From: Aerococcaceae bacterium DSM 111020 | Lineage (GTDB): Bacteria > Bacillota > Bacilli > Lactobacillales > Aerococcaceae | Direction of reading: 5' to 3' | Assembly (NCBI GenBank): GCA_015863185.1 | Contig: JACBXP010000007.1 | Span: forward strand, 61,254-125,253 | DNA length: 64,000 bases | Shown: one piece after another, positions 54,672 to 63,759 of the stretch | Layout: each line of letters opens with the position of its first letter | How positions within the stretch are numbered: position 1 is the stretch's first letter | The notes under the pieces: model-generated | What the model was told of the DNA's origin: nothing | The model's database searches: none | Seen by the model: the letters and a program-made list of their open reading frames with translations, nothing else | Position numbers and translations under genes: made by a program

Positions 54672-55895
54672 ATGATAAAAGATTTCAATATACCACAACG
54701 AACGATTATGACACCAGGGCCTGTAGAAATTAATCCCAAAGTATTACAGGCGATGTCTAATCGTATGCTAGGACAATTTGATCCGGCATTCTTGAAGATT
54801 ATGGATGAGAATCAGGAAATGATGCGTCCCATTTTCGGTACAAAGTCTGCGAATACACTCGCAGTGGATGGAACCTCAAGATCGGGAATTGAAGCAGCAT
54901 TAATTGGCTTGATTGAACCGGGTGATAAGGTCTTTATTCCAGCATACGGCCGTTTTGCTTATTTGTTAGCTGAAATTGCTGAGCGTGCACAAGCGGAAGT
55001 GGTCATGATGGAAAAAGAATGGGATGCCCCTTTTGAGCAAGCAGATATTATTGCCAAGATTAAAGAAGTTCAACCCAAAATTGTTGCGATGATTCATGGC
55101 GAAACAGCTAATGGCCAATTGCAATCATTGGATGAGGTTGGCGCTTATTGCCAGTCGCAAGGAATTTTCTTTTTGGTGGATTGTGTTGCGACTTATGCTG
55201 GGATTGAATTTAAAATGGATGACTGGGGTGTCAATGTAGCGATTGCAGGAACACAAAAATGTGTCAGTGTTCCAACCGGTCTTTCTTTAGTAGCATTTGA
55301 TGACAAGGCTAAAGAATTCTATTTATCTCGTTATCAAAAAGAACGGGGGATTCGTACCGAGGATGATCCGACGAATGACCGTCATATATCGAGTAACTAT
55401 TTAGATATGAGTCAATTGATTCATTATTGGGGCCCTGATCGCATTAATCACCATACTGAAGTAAGTGCTTTAAATTATGGCCTTCACACAGGATTAAGAC
55501 TCATTTTAGAAGAAGGATTAGAAAATGTATTCCAACGTCATCGATTAAATAATGATGCGATCGTTGCTGGAGTTCAAGCAATGGGTCTTGAGATATTTGG
55601 CAATCTGGACACAAAAATGAATACCGTGACACCGATTCTTATTCCTGAGGGTATTGACCCAAATGCAGTAACTGATTTTCTATTAGAACAATTTGGCGTA
55701 GAAATTGCTGGAAGTTTTGGGCCATTATTCGGTAAGATATGGCGAATCGGGAATATGGGGCATAGTAGTCGTCGTGAGAATGTTCTTCAAGTATTATCCG
55801 CTTTAGAAGCGACATTGATTCATTTTGATGCACCGATTAATAAAGGTGAAGCAGTTCAAGCAGCATTAGATATTTATTTAAATCACGCTTCCTAA
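54672..55895 (+). CDS. pucG: (S)-ureidoglycine aminotransferase PucG
   Basis: The 407-residue class V aminotransferase begins FNIPQRTIMTPGPVEINPKVLQAM, as in alanine-glyoxylate and ureidoglycine-glyoxylate transaminases. The cofactor Lys lies in IAGTQKCVSVPTGLS (near residue 195). PucG transfers the amino group of ureidoglycine to glyoxylate (reported also to other 2-oxo acids), giving oxalurate and glycine. Its place between pucR and allC-pucI-allB, with an oxalurate-consuming enzyme opposite, fits that role. The ATG at 54672 is 10 bases after AAAAGGAG; the ATG at 54663 is too close to it. Confidence 0.9.
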   Translation: MIKDFNIPQRTIMTPGPVEINPKVLQAMSNRMLGQFDPAFLKIMDENQEMMRPIFGTKSANTLAVDGTSRSGIEAALIGLIEPGDKVFIPAYGRFAYLLAEIAERAQAEVVMMEKEWDAPFEQADIIAKIKEVQPKIVAMIHGETANGQLQSLDEVGAYCQSQGIFFLVDCVATYAGIEFKMDDWGVNVAIAGTQKCVSVPTGLSLVAFDDKAKEFYLSRYQKERGIRTEDDPTNDRHISSNYLDMSQLIHYWGPDRINHHTEVSALNYGLHTGLRLILEEGLENVFQRHRLNNDAIVAGVQAMGLEIFGNLDTKMNTVTPILIPEGIDPNAVTDFLLEQFGVEIAGSFGPLFGKIWRIGNMGHSSRRENVLQVLSALEATLIHFDAPINKGEAVQAALDIYLNHAS

Positions 55896-55940
55896 AAAAC
55901 AGAAATAAAATTAATAAAATATTAGATATTGAATATTATT

Positions 55941-56030
55941 AGCGCCACTATCATGGAATGTTTGTTAACAATCACTAAATAGAAAGTTTCCTTTGACTAT
56001 TTAGTTCTATGATAGTTGGCGCTTTCATTT
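55941..56030. repeat. Long nested inverted repeat between pucG and the symporter gene
   Basis: The outer arms AGCGCCACTATCATGGAA (55941-55958) and TTCTATGATAGTTGGCGCT (56005-56023) are near-perfect complements. The inner arms ACTAAATAG (55974-55982) and CTATTTAGT (55997-56005) pair as well. TTTCATTTTATAAT follows, where TATAAT (56031-56036) is the likely -10 of the symporter gene. It may be the pucG terminator or an attenuator. Confidence 0.65.
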
Positions 56031-56069
56031 TATAATAGAATAAAATATAAAATGAAAGAAGGGTATTGT

Positions 56070-57311
56070 ATGCAAGAGAAGACGAGTGGTCTCAGTATGA
56101 CTACCAAGATAGTGTTAGCGATGTTTCTTGGAATTTTATTCGGTTATTTTTTTCCGTCTTATGTTGATTATATTTCTTTCTTAGGAGACATCTTTTTAAG
56201 ATTAATCCAGATGGGGATCGTCTTTTTGGTGATGGGACAAATTATTGAAGCGATAGGAAATTTACAAATTTCTCAGTTAGGAAAGATTGGTCTTCGAACG
56301 ATTATTGTTTTCCTTGTTTCTTCAACATTAGCTTCTGCTTGGGGCGTATTATTTGGAATACTGTTCAAACCTGGCTCAGGGATTAATCAGACAGTGGATA
56401 GTGATGTGGTTATTGAATCAGCTGAACAAATGCCCTTTACCGAAGTGTTTACAAATTTTTTCCCACAAAACATAATGGAATCGTTGGCCAATGGAACGAT
56501 TGTACAAATCATTGTGTTTGCGATTTTCTTTGGAATAGCAGTGAGTTTACAAAAAGAAAAGACCAAGGCTGTCTTCCTACCCGTATTGGTAGACTTTAAT
56601 GCCATTATATTAGAGATGATCCGGTTCATTATGGGATTTGCTCCAGTTGGGATTTTTGCTTTACTTGCGTCAACCATTTCGGATTATGGCGTATCTGTTA
56701 TTATGCCATTACTTTCTTATCTAATTGTTTATGCTGGAGCAACATTATTGTTTTTGCTTATTTGGATTGTGATTATATCATTGTATCTGAAAATATCTCC
56801 CATTTTACTTATCAAGAAAATGGGCCGAATGTCGATATTAGCAATGGCAACTACTTCTTCGGCGATAACATTACCTATAGCGATGGAGGATACAGAAGCC
56901 AATTTAGGATTACATAGTGAAGTGAGTCGAATTGTATTGCCATTAGGAATGTCCTTAAATAGTAATGGTTCTGCGATGTTTATGTCGATTACTTTAATCA
57001 CTATTGCCCAAATATATGGTGTGACTTATGGGTTCTCACAATTATTCTATATTGTTTTACTATCAACATTTGCGTCATTAGCCAATGCGGTTGTACCGGG
57101 TGGAGGGTTAATTTCACTGTCAATCGTGGTTCCTCAAATGGGGTTACCAATCGAGAGCATTGCTATCTTTGCAGGAGTGGAATGGTTTACAGGAATTATT
57201 CGGACGATTTTGAATGTGAATTCTGATGTCTATAGTGCACTCATTGTTGGGCAGAGCATGGACCAAATAGATCGTCGCACTTTATTAGATGAACAAATTG
57301 TGAAACAATAA
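56070..57311 (+). CDS. Dicarboxylate/amino acid:cation symporter (DAACS family)
   Basis: The 413-residue membrane protein has the family landmarks: a serine-rich loop ATTSSAITLPIAMED (near residue 270), GMSLNSNGSAMFMSI, and the second hairpin SLANAVVPGGGLISLSIV. DAACS carriers take up glutamate, aspartate or C4-dicarboxylates with cations. In this island it may import a 2-oxo/dicarboxylic amino acceptor for PucG or another pathway compound; not proven. The ATG at 56070 follows GAAGGG by six bases; the longer frame starts within the upstream hairpin. Confidence 0.88.
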   Translation: MQEKTSGLSMTTKIVLAMFLGILFGYFFPSYVDYISFLGDIFLRLIQMGIVFLVMGQIIEAIGNLQISQLGKIGLRTIIVFLVSSTLASAWGVLFGILFKPGSGINQTVDSDVVIESAEQMPFTEVFTNFFPQNIMESLANGTIVQIIVFAIFFGIAVSLQKEKTKAVFLPVLVDFNAIILEMIRFIMGFAPVGIFALLASTISDYGVSVIMPLLSYLIVYAGATLLFLLIWIVIISLYLKISPILLIKKMGRMSILAMATTSSAITLPIAMEDTEANLGLHSEVSRIVLPLGMSLNSNGSAMFMSITLITIAQIYGVTYGFSQLFYIVLLSTFASLANAVVPGGGLISLSIVVPQMGLPIESIAIFAGVEWFTGIIRTILNVNSDVYSALIVGQSMDQIDRRTLLDEQIVKQ

Positions 57312-57379
57312 AGTAGAGTAGGTATTTTGTTCAAAATAACCATAAAATTATTTTATTTTGTATGATATTATAAATATAG

Positions 57380-57393
57380 AGAAAGCGCTTTTA
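57380..57393. promoter_or_regulatory. cre-like site before allC
   Basis: AGAAAGCGCTTTTA has the perfect palindromic core AAAGCGCTTT and differs from the cre consensus at two bases. It lies 48 bases before allC, between two TATAAT-like boxes. Catabolite repression of the allantoin genes is a reasonable inference. Confidence 0.5.
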
Positions 57394-57440
57394 TATATAA
57401 TGGAAGTGTGAATGTATAGATATGAGATGGAGGAAGATCA

Positions 57441-58670
57441 ATGATTAACATTGAACCAAAATATGTAGATGAGATGATGGACTGGATTTCAAATATCTCA
57501 GACGCTGAAGGGCCAGGGACAACCCGCTTATTATATAGTAAGTCCTGGGTAGAGGCACAACAAGCATTAAGTGAAAAATTCAAAGAACTCGGTATGCAAG
57601 TCGAATTTGATGCTGTAGGTAATCAATTTGCAACAGTTAAAGGAACTGAAAATCCTGAAGTAATTCATGCGACCGGTTCACATATTGATACGGTTGTTGA
57701 GGGAGGTCGTCTTGATGGCCAATTAGGTATTATGGCTGGATATATGGCATTAAACGGACTCATTGAAGAGTATGGATTGCCAAAACAGTCGATTCGTATT
57801 ATTTCAATGGCAGAAGAAGAGGGATCGCGCTTCCCATATGCTTTCTGGGGCTCAAAAAACATCTTTAATATGGCTAAACGCGAAGATGTTGAAGGAAAGA
57901 CAGACGGTGAGGGGATTAAATTCGAGGATGCGATGCGCCAAGCTGGATTTGAATTTAAAACGATGGAGACAGATGGCTTTGATCAAATGGATTCATTTAT
58001 AGAATTACATATTGAACAAGGGAATTTCCTTGAAAACGCCAATAAACAAGTAGGTGTAGTGAATGCCATTGTAGGTCAGAAACGTTATGATGTGATATTA
58101 AAAGGGCAAGCGAATCATGCAGGAACGACATTGATGGAATATCGACATGATGCAGTAGAATGTTTCTCACGCATTGTTGTAAATGGTATTGATAAAGCTA
58201 AAGCTGAAGGGAATCCATTAGTTTTAACATTTGGAAGGATTGACGCGGTGCCAAATGTGGTGAACGTGGTCCCTGGAGAAGCATCGTTCTCAATTGATTG
58301 TCGTCATACCGATCAAGAAGTATTAAATCGTTTCACTGCTGAACTTGAGGAAGAAATGACGAAAACGGCTGAAGAAATGGGCCTAGAAATTGAAATCAAT
58401 CTTTGGATGGATGAATCGCCCGTTCCAATGGATACTAAAATCGTTCAATTAATTGAAGAAGTTTGTGAGGAGAATGAATTGAATTATCAATTAATGCATT
58501 CAGGGGCAGGACATGATGCACAAATATTTGCACAACATGTTCCTACAGGGATGATTTTTGTTCCCTCAATTGATGGAATTAGTCATAATCCGCAAGAACA
58601 TACTAATGCAGAAGATATTGCTGAAGGGATCAAAGCGTTAGCAGCTGCCCTTTATAAACTAGCATATTAA
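57441..58670 (+). CDS. allC: Allantoate amidohydrolase
   Basis: The 409-residue binuclear metal hydrolase (M20/amidase family) cleaves allantoate to ureidoglycine, CO2 and ammonia. Metal and substrate residues are visible: His in ATGSHIDTVVEGG, Asp in DGQLGIMAGY, Glu-Glu in AEEEGSRFPYAF, His in ELHIEQG and a C-terminal His in SHNPQEHT. Closely related N-carbamoyl-amino-acid hydrolases exist, but the neighbouring permease and allantoinase support AllC. It is the first gene of allC-pucI-allB. Confidence 0.9.
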   Translation: MINIEPKYVDEMMDWISNISDAEGPGTTRLLYSKSWVEAQQALSEKFKELGMQVEFDAVGNQFATVKGTENPEVIHATGSHIDTVVEGGRLDGQLGIMAGYMALNGLIEEYGLPKQSIRIISMAEEEGSRFPYAFWGSKNIFNMAKREDVEGKTDGEGIKFEDAMRQAGFEFKTMETDGFDQMDSFIELHIEQGNFLENANKQVGVVNAIVGQKRYDVILKGQANHAGTTLMEYRHDAVECFSRIVVNGIDKAKAEGNPLVLTFGRIDAVPNVVNVVPGEASFSIDCRHTDQEVLNRFTAELEEEMTKTAEEMGLEIEINLWMDESPVPMDTKIVQLIEEVCEENELNYQLMHSGAGHDAQIFAQHVPTGMIFVPSIDGISHNPQEHTNAEDIAEGIKALAAALYKLAY

Positions 58671-58690
58671 TAAATAAAGGAGGTCGAAAG

Positions 58691-60145
58691 ATGACAATAA
58701 ATGAAGGGGTTGTAACTCCGGAAGATAAGGCGAGGTATAGAGAACGTGGCTATGTAAATGAGGACATGTTGCCAAAGACACCAGAAGAAAGAATATCTTC
58801 GACAAGTAATTATTTTACACTTTGGCAAGGATCGATTCATAATATACCAAACTATGCAGCAGTTGTTGGGTTCTTAGCATTGGGCTTATCCCCATTAAAT
58901 ACCATTATAGGAATTACATTGGGAGGTTTGGCTGTAGCATTATTCATGACAGTGAATGGTCATGCTGGAGCTAAATATGGAATCCCATTTGCGATGCATT
59001 TACGCTCGACGTATGGAAGTGCGGGATCCAAATTACCAGGATTCCTTCGAGGAGGAGTTGCGGCGATAGCTTGGTTTGGTGTTCAAACCTATACGGGTGC
59101 TGCGGCACTTGCCATTCTAATCTCTCGAATATGGCCTGGATTTTTGGACATCGGTGGCGGACAAGAAGTGTTAGGTATTACGATTCCAGTCTTAATTTGT
59201 TTCGCAATTTTCTGGGCATTGAACATGGCTGTTGGTCTAGGTGGTGGAGGCGTCTTAAATAAATTTACTGCTGTGTTATCGCCAATTATCTTTATTGTGT
59301 TCGGTGGGATGACAATATGGGCAATCAATGTCGGTGGAGGCATTGGCGCGATTATGTCATATGAAACAGTGACAAGTGGTGTTAATCCGATTTATGCGTT
59401 TCTCATTATCGCAGCTTCATTTCTAGGAGTATGGGCTGCACCTGGAGTGTCAGTAGCTGATTTCACGAAAGATGCTGAGTCTCAAAAAGCACAATCCACA
59501 GGGCAAATATCTGGATTATTTGTAGGGCATCTAATCTTTGCGATTATGTCTGTCATTATCATTATTGGTGGAACCATCCATTATGGAGCACCCACTTCAG
59601 GAAATGGAGTCCTTGATTTCATTCAAGAATGGGATAATATTCCAGCAGTTATTATTGCTACAGGGGTATTCTTGTTAACGACTATTTCAACGAATGCCAC
59701 AGGAAATATTTTGCCAGCGGGATATCAATTATCCGCACTCTTACCAAATGCGATTGATTACAAAAAAGGTGTCTGGATTGCAGGGATTGTATCATTCTTG
59801 ATCCAACCTTGGCGCTTTATGTCAGGCGGAGGAGCCATTCTGGTCTTCCTTAATTTAATTGGAGCCTTGTTAGGACCAGTGGCAGGTGTGATGGTTGCTG
59901 ATTATTATCTAGTTAACAAACGTCATATTGATATGGATGAATTATATTATGCTGATGATCAGGCATCAAGATATCGTGGTGTCAATGTACAAGCATATAT
60001 TGCCACCCTAATTGGTCTTGCATTATCCATTATCGGACAATTTGTTCCTGCACTTAAAGTTCTTTCAGATGTTGCTTGGATTTCAGGATTTGTAACAGCG
60101 TTTATTATTTATTGGTTATTAAAAAAATTTAGTAGCAATCAGTAA
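58691..60145 (+). CDS. pucI: Allantoin permease, NCS1 family
   Basis: The 484-residue protein has 12 predicted helices. The N-terminal cytoplasmic segment leads into NYFTLWQGSIHNIPNYAAV, followed by SLG-type loops (PFAMHLRSTYGSAGSKLP) and GAALAILISRIWPG. This is the nucleobase:cation symporter-1 pattern of PucI/AllW. It lies between allC and allB, so allantoin is the probable substrate. AAGGAGG precedes the ATG, and its last base is shared with the frame of the next gene. Confidence 0.92.
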   Translation: MTINEGVVTPEDKARYRERGYVNEDMLPKTPEERISSTSNYFTLWQGSIHNIPNYAAVVGFLALGLSPLNTIIGITLGGLAVALFMTVNGHAGAKYGIPFAMHLRSTYGSAGSKLPGFLRGGVAAIAWFGVQTYTGAAALAILISRIWPGFLDIGGGQEVLGITIPVLICFAIFWALNMAVGLGGGGVLNKFTAVLSPIIFIVFGGMTIWAINVGGGIGAIMSYETVTSGVNPIYAFLIIAASFLGVWAAPGVSVADFTKDAESQKAQSTGQISGLFVGHLIFAIMSVIIIIGGTIHYGAPTSGNGVLDFIQEWDNIPAVIIATGVFLLTTISTNATGNILPAGYQLSALLPNAIDYKKGVWIAGIVSFLIQPWRFMSGGGAILVFLNLIGALLGPVAGVMVADYYLVNKRHIDMDELYYADDQASRYRGVNVQAYIATLIGLALSIIGQFVPALKVLSDVAWISGFVTAFIIYWLLKKFSSNQ

Positions 60146-60171
60146 TGTTTGCGAAATTAGGAGGAAAAATT

Positions 60172-61533
60172 ATGAAATATGATTTGGTCATCAAAAATGG
60201 AAAAGTCATTTTAGAGAGTGGCACTGTAGAGGCGGATGTAGCCGTTAAAGATGGTAAAATTGCTGCGATTGGTCATGACTTTGAAGCGGAACAAGTGATT
60301 GATGCAACGGATTTAATTGTCAGCCCAGGAATGTTTGATGCACATGTTCACATTACTGAACCAGGCGGTGGCTACCGTGATGAATGGGAAGGTTATGTGA
60401 CAGGGACATCAGCAGCTGCTAAGGGTGGCGTTACTTCATTCTTAGAAATGCCATTGAATCAAGTTCCTGCTACAACTGATGCTGAAACCATTAAAATCAA
60501 ATTTGAGGCAGGAGAAGGAAAATTATTATCAGATGTTTATTCATTTGGTGGTTTAGTGCCTTACAATATTGAAAATGGCGGGATTCAAGAATTAGATGAA
60601 GCAGGCGTTTCGGCATTTAAATGTTTCATGGCTACATGTGGTGATCGCTCAATTGAGGGCGACTTCATGAATGTAGATGACTATTCACTTTATGAAGGAA
60701 TGCGCCAAATCGCTGAAACAGGAAAAGTATTAGCCATTCATGCTGAAAATGCTGCGATTACAGATCGTTTAGGAGAAATCGCTCGTTCCCAAGGACAATC
60801 AAAACTATCCGAATATGTTGCGACACGCCCAATCTTTACAGAAGTAGAACCTATTCGTCGTGCGATTCTTTTCGCAAAAGAGACAGGTTGCCACATCCAT
60901 ATTTGTCACATCGCTTGTCCGGAAGGTGTCGAAGAAGTGATTAAAGCACGTGCTGAAGGTGTGGATGTTACTTGTGAGACTTGTCTACATTATCTATACT
61001 TTACAACGGATGAAATAGATGCGATTGGTAATACAGCTAAATGTTCCCCACCGATTCGTGGTCAACGTGAACAAGATGGATTATGGGAATTATTATTCGA
61101 CGGTCACATCCTCACTCAAGTATCTGACCATTCACCTTGTACACCAGATTTGAAAGACACCGAGAATGCCTTTGATGCATGGGGTGGTATTGCTGGATTA
61201 CAAAATGATGTAGATATATTCTTCGATGAAGCTGTTCAAAAACGAGGAATGTCACTAGAACAATTTGCTGATATTATCGCTACAGCTCCGACGCGTCGCT
61301 TTGGAATTGAAGGAAAAGGCTCAATCGCAGTAGGGATGGATGCTGATATCGTCTTAATCAAACCAGATGCTCCTTATATTTTGGAAGCAGAAGATTTAGA
61401 ATATCGTAACAAGATTTCACCATATATTGGACGCGAAATTGGTGCGCAAGTTGCTGCTACTTATGTTCGTGGTCATGAAGTATATAGTCAAGAAAATGGT
61501 GTCTCTGAAAACTTTGTTGGTGAATTCAAATAA
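60172..61533 (+). CDS. allB: Allantoinase
   Basis: The 453-residue binuclear zinc amidohydrolase opens the allantoin ring to allantoate. Metal ligands: HVH in DAHVHITEPGG, the carboxylated Lys in SAFKCFMA, His in IHAENAA, His in HICHIACPEG and Asp in SDHSPCT. The alternatives, dihydropyrimidinase or hydantoinase, are less likely beside allC and pucI. The ATG at 60172 has AGGAGG eight bases upstream. It is the last gene, with a terminator 40 bases later. Confidence 0.94.
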   Translation: MKYDLVIKNGKVILESGTVEADVAVKDGKIAAIGHDFEAEQVIDATDLIVSPGMFDAHVHITEPGGGYRDEWEGYVTGTSAAAKGGVTSFLEMPLNQVPATTDAETIKIKFEAGEGKLLSDVYSFGGLVPYNIENGGIQELDEAGVSAFKCFMATCGDRSIEGDFMNVDDYSLYEGMRQIAETGKVLAIHAENAAITDRLGEIARSQGQSKLSEYVATRPIFTEVEPIRRAILFAKETGCHIHICHIACPEGVEEVIKARAEGVDVTCETCLHYLYFTTDEIDAIGNTAKCSPPIRGQREQDGLWELLFDGHILTQVSDHSPCTPDLKDTENAFDAWGGIAGLQNDVDIFFDEAVQKRGMSLEQFADIIATAPTRRFGIEGKGSIAVGMDADIVLIKPDAPYILEAEDLEYRNKISPYIGREIGAQVAATYVRGHEVYSQENGVSENFVGEFK

Positions 61534-61573
61534 ACTAAAGGCAAAATCAGCTAAACTAATTTAATGATCAATG

Positions 61574-61620
61574 ACCCCGTCAAAAGTTAGAACACTTTAA
61601 CTTTTGACGGGGTTTATATC
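61574..61620 (+). terminator. Terminator of the allC-pucI-allB operon
   Basis: A perfect 15-bp stem, ACCCCGTCAAAAGTT (61574-61588) with AACTTTTGACGGGGT (61599-61613), has a 10-base loop and is followed by TTATATC. The strongest stem in the window. Confidence 0.8.
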
Positions 61621-61753
61621 TTTCTTTAAACATAACGCAATTTAAGGTGTAAAACAAAAGCACGTTAAAGTTTCTTTTTAAAAGTGAAATAATTTCTTAT
61701 ACATTGCTTAATGGTATAATAAATTAATAAAAGATAAAGAAAGATAAGAGAAA

Positions 61754-62323
61754 ATGAAAACTGTTATGAAATGGTTCATTGGTGGGATAATAGTATTCAC
61801 AATCGTGAGTTTATTTATCCTGATAAATTTAAATACAAGTGAGAGTCCAAGAGAGTCTGATGTCATTATTGTCGCATCCGGTAGTATTGATCGGGATTAT
61901 CGAGCTGGGGTATTGTATTGGCAAGATTATTCAAGGTCTAATAAGATTATCGTATCTCCATTAGAACCACCGTCTCAAGTCGCATATATTTCCTTAGGAA
62001 TTGCACCAGATCATGTGATCGAAGAACCACATGCTACCAGTACCTATACTAATGCGACAAATACATTAAAAATGATGGATGAATTTGGTTTTACTTCAGC
62101 TATTGTGGTCACTTCTGATTATCATCAATTACGAACCCGCTTAATTTATGAACGAGTGAACCGAGAATATGGGTTTGATTTAAATTATGTCGCTTCCTAT
62201 CATCAACACAATGGTGTAGCTAAGCCATGGTATCAGAATCCCAGATTATGGATGCCTGCACTAAGAGAAGTGATATATTTTTATGGTTATTTGATTGGAT
62301 TATATCATTGGATTGATCGATAA
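61754..62323 (+). CDS. YdcF/DUF218-family protein with N-terminal anchor
   Basis: The 189-residue protein has one membrane helix (about 7-27) followed by an extracytoplasmic DUF218 domain: ESDVIIVASGSIDRDYRAGVLYW, the ATSTYTNATNTLKMM motif (usual T/S-x-x-T/N) and the VVTSDYHQLRTRLIYER motif. Relatives SanA and ElyC affect envelope integrity and polyprenyl-linked steps. It precedes the LCP gene but has its own start after a poorly defined ribosome site (GATAAGAGAAA). Confidence 0.78.
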   Translation: MKTVMKWFIGGIIVFTIVSLFILINLNTSESPRESDVIIVASGSIDRDYRAGVLYWQDYSRSNKIIVSPLEPPSQVAYISLGIAPDHVIEEPHATSTYTNATNTLKMMDEFGFTSAIVVTSDYHQLRTRLIYERVNREYGFDLNYVASYHQHNGVAKPWYQNPRLWMPALREVIYFYGYLIGLYHWIDR

Positions 62324-62397
62324 GAAAAAATGTGATTGATTTATTGTTTGTAAAAGGTGAGATTGACACATTTCTTATTCTTAATATTCTTGCTATG

Positions 62398-62406
62398 TGG
62401 TATAAT
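62398..62406 (+). promoter_or_regulatory. Extended -10 promoter of the LCP gene
   Basis: TGG followed by TATAAT (62401-62406). It lies inside the long open frame upstream of the chosen TTG start, supporting the later start. Confidence 0.55.
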
Positions 62407-62436
62407 CAAAACGATAAGATGAGATGGGGTGGAATA

Positions 62437-63279
62437 TTGAAACGGAAAATAAAAAAAATTTTATTTCTTTTTTTGCTAGGTTTAGGATTGTTTTGCCAGG
62501 TTCAGGGAATTAACGCTGAAACTCAAAAGAAGGTATCGGATCCTTTTACAGTCCTGATGCTCGGTGTGGATACTGGTGAATATGGGCGCGAGGATGTCGG
62601 ACGATCTGATATTATTGTGGTGGCATCAGTCAATCCGAATACGGAGACAACATTGATGACGAGTATACCTCGTGATAGTTATACTGAAATAGTAGGCGAA
62701 GGGTTTATGGATAAAATTAACCATGCCTATGCTTTTGGTGGAACAAATATGTCCGCAGACACAGTTGCTAATTTCTTGAATATACCGATTGATCATACCA
62801 TTGCGGTAGATATGGGAGGTTTCATTGAATTAGTTGATTCAGTGGGTGGAATAACGGTTGTTCCTGATACGAATTTTGAATTGAATGGATACTACTTTGA
62901 AGCTGGAGTACCAACGGAAGTAGACGGTGAAGGAGCGCTAGCTTATGTTCGTGAACGTTATACTTCGGGTGGTGACAGTGCTCGGCAAGTACGTGCTCAA
63001 GAAGTGATTCGTGAAATTATAAAAGAAGGTTTGAGTCCCGCTAATGCTTCAAAGATGCCGGAGTTTTTGAAAGTAGCTCAAGAATATATTAAATTAGATG
63101 TTGGTTTATCTGATTTAGCTACATTAAAAGATAGCTTTACTTCAATGTCGAATACTGCTGAGGCAGTTCCTTTAGAAAGTTATGGGGAAACAATTGATGG
63201 CATCTATTATGAAATCGTTGAACCAAATTCACTCGAAAATGCCAGTCAAGCACATCGAGAAAATCTTGGTTTAGAATAA
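62437..63279 (+). CDS. LytR-CpsA-Psr (LCP) family cell-wall ligase
   Basis: The protein has 280 residues. An N-terminal membrane segment (residues 5-20, FLFLLGLGL) is followed by the LCP domain: FTVLMLGVDT, GRSDIIVVASVNP, MTSIPRDSYTEI (substrate Arg), KINHAYAFGG, FIELVDSVGGI and YVRERYTSGGDSARQVRAQEVI. LCP enzymes attach polymers such as teichoic acids or capsule to peptidoglycan. The TTG at 62437 follows GGGGTGGA; the frame continues upstream into the promoter. It is a short member, without a C-terminal extension. Confidence 0.9.
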   Translation: MKRKIKKILFLFLLGLGLFCQVQGINAETQKKVSDPFTVLMLGVDTGEYGREDVGRSDIIVVASVNPNTETTLMTSIPRDSYTEIVGEGFMDKINHAYAFGGTNMSADTVANFLNIPIDHTIAVDMGGFIELVDSVGGITVVPDTNFELNGYYFEAGVPTEVDGEGALAYVRERYTSGGDSARQVRAQEVIREIIKEGLSPANASKMPEFLKVAQEYIKLDVGLSDLATLKDSFTSMSNTAEAVPLESYGETIDGIYYEIVEPNSLENASQAHRENLGLE

Positions 63280-63299
63280 ATGTCAGAACTTTGATGAAG

Positions 63300-63322
63300 A
63301 GCAGGCACTTGCCTGCTTTTTT
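63300..63322 (+). terminator. Terminator after the LCP gene
   Basis: AGCAGGC pairs with GCCTGCT around ACTT, followed by seven T. Confidence 0.88.
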
Positions 63323-63397
63323 TATCGTGAACAAATTAGAAATTCGTAAATAAAAATAGAGAATGTATTTTGGAATAACACAATCTCAAATAAATGA

Positions 63398-63676
63398 TTA
63401 CTGCTCTGGCAAATAACGTTGACTTGAAAGCGTAATCCGTATTTTTTACGTAATATAGCAATTTCAATCATCATGGGTGATTGGTGATGACGATCAAGGG
63501 CAGCTTGATCAACCCAATAGGATACTATGAGGATCATCGACAGGAATATAATAGGCATAAGAAATGTTTCCCTCTTGTTGGCGAATATGATCAACCAGAC
63601 CGAATTCCATCATTTCCTTCATGAATAATTGCGCAAGAATTTCCTCTCCAATGTATAGAAGATGAACCATAAACAT
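63398..63676 (-). pseudogene. Frameshifted antibiotic-biosynthesis-monooxygenase (ABM) family gene
   Basis: From an ATG at 63676 (ribosome site GGAGAG) the frame reads 55 codons through FGLVDHIRQQEGNISYAYYIPVDD to a TGA at 63509-63511. The next frame continues the same family without a break: WVDQAALDRHHQSPMMIEIAILRKKYG. Intact ABM proteins have a few residues (LLVDSW or similar) between these parts, so a small deletion removed about 7-10 bases. The final residues (QRYLPEQ then TAA at 63398-63400) fit only a third frame, suggesting a second lesion. The gene is close to an insertion sequence. Confidence 0.75.
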
Positions 63677-63759
63677 CAATATCTCTCCTTTTTATTTAGA
63701 CAATGTTTTATTGCTTGAATTGTAAAATTAAGCTAGAAAAATAAATAAACCATTTGTGG

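Noticed and set aside
61574..61613. The strong hairpin after allB resembles the end of an IS3-type element (TGACCCCGTCAAAAGTT...).
   Set aside because: Both arms lie within 40 bases, no transposase remnant is near and a T-rich tract follows, so a terminator is the simpler reading.
63322..63594. A 90-codon leftward open frame read as an independent membrane protein.
   Set aside because: Its middle part is the second half of an ABM domain whose first half lies in the adjacent frame; it is a piece of the pseudogene.
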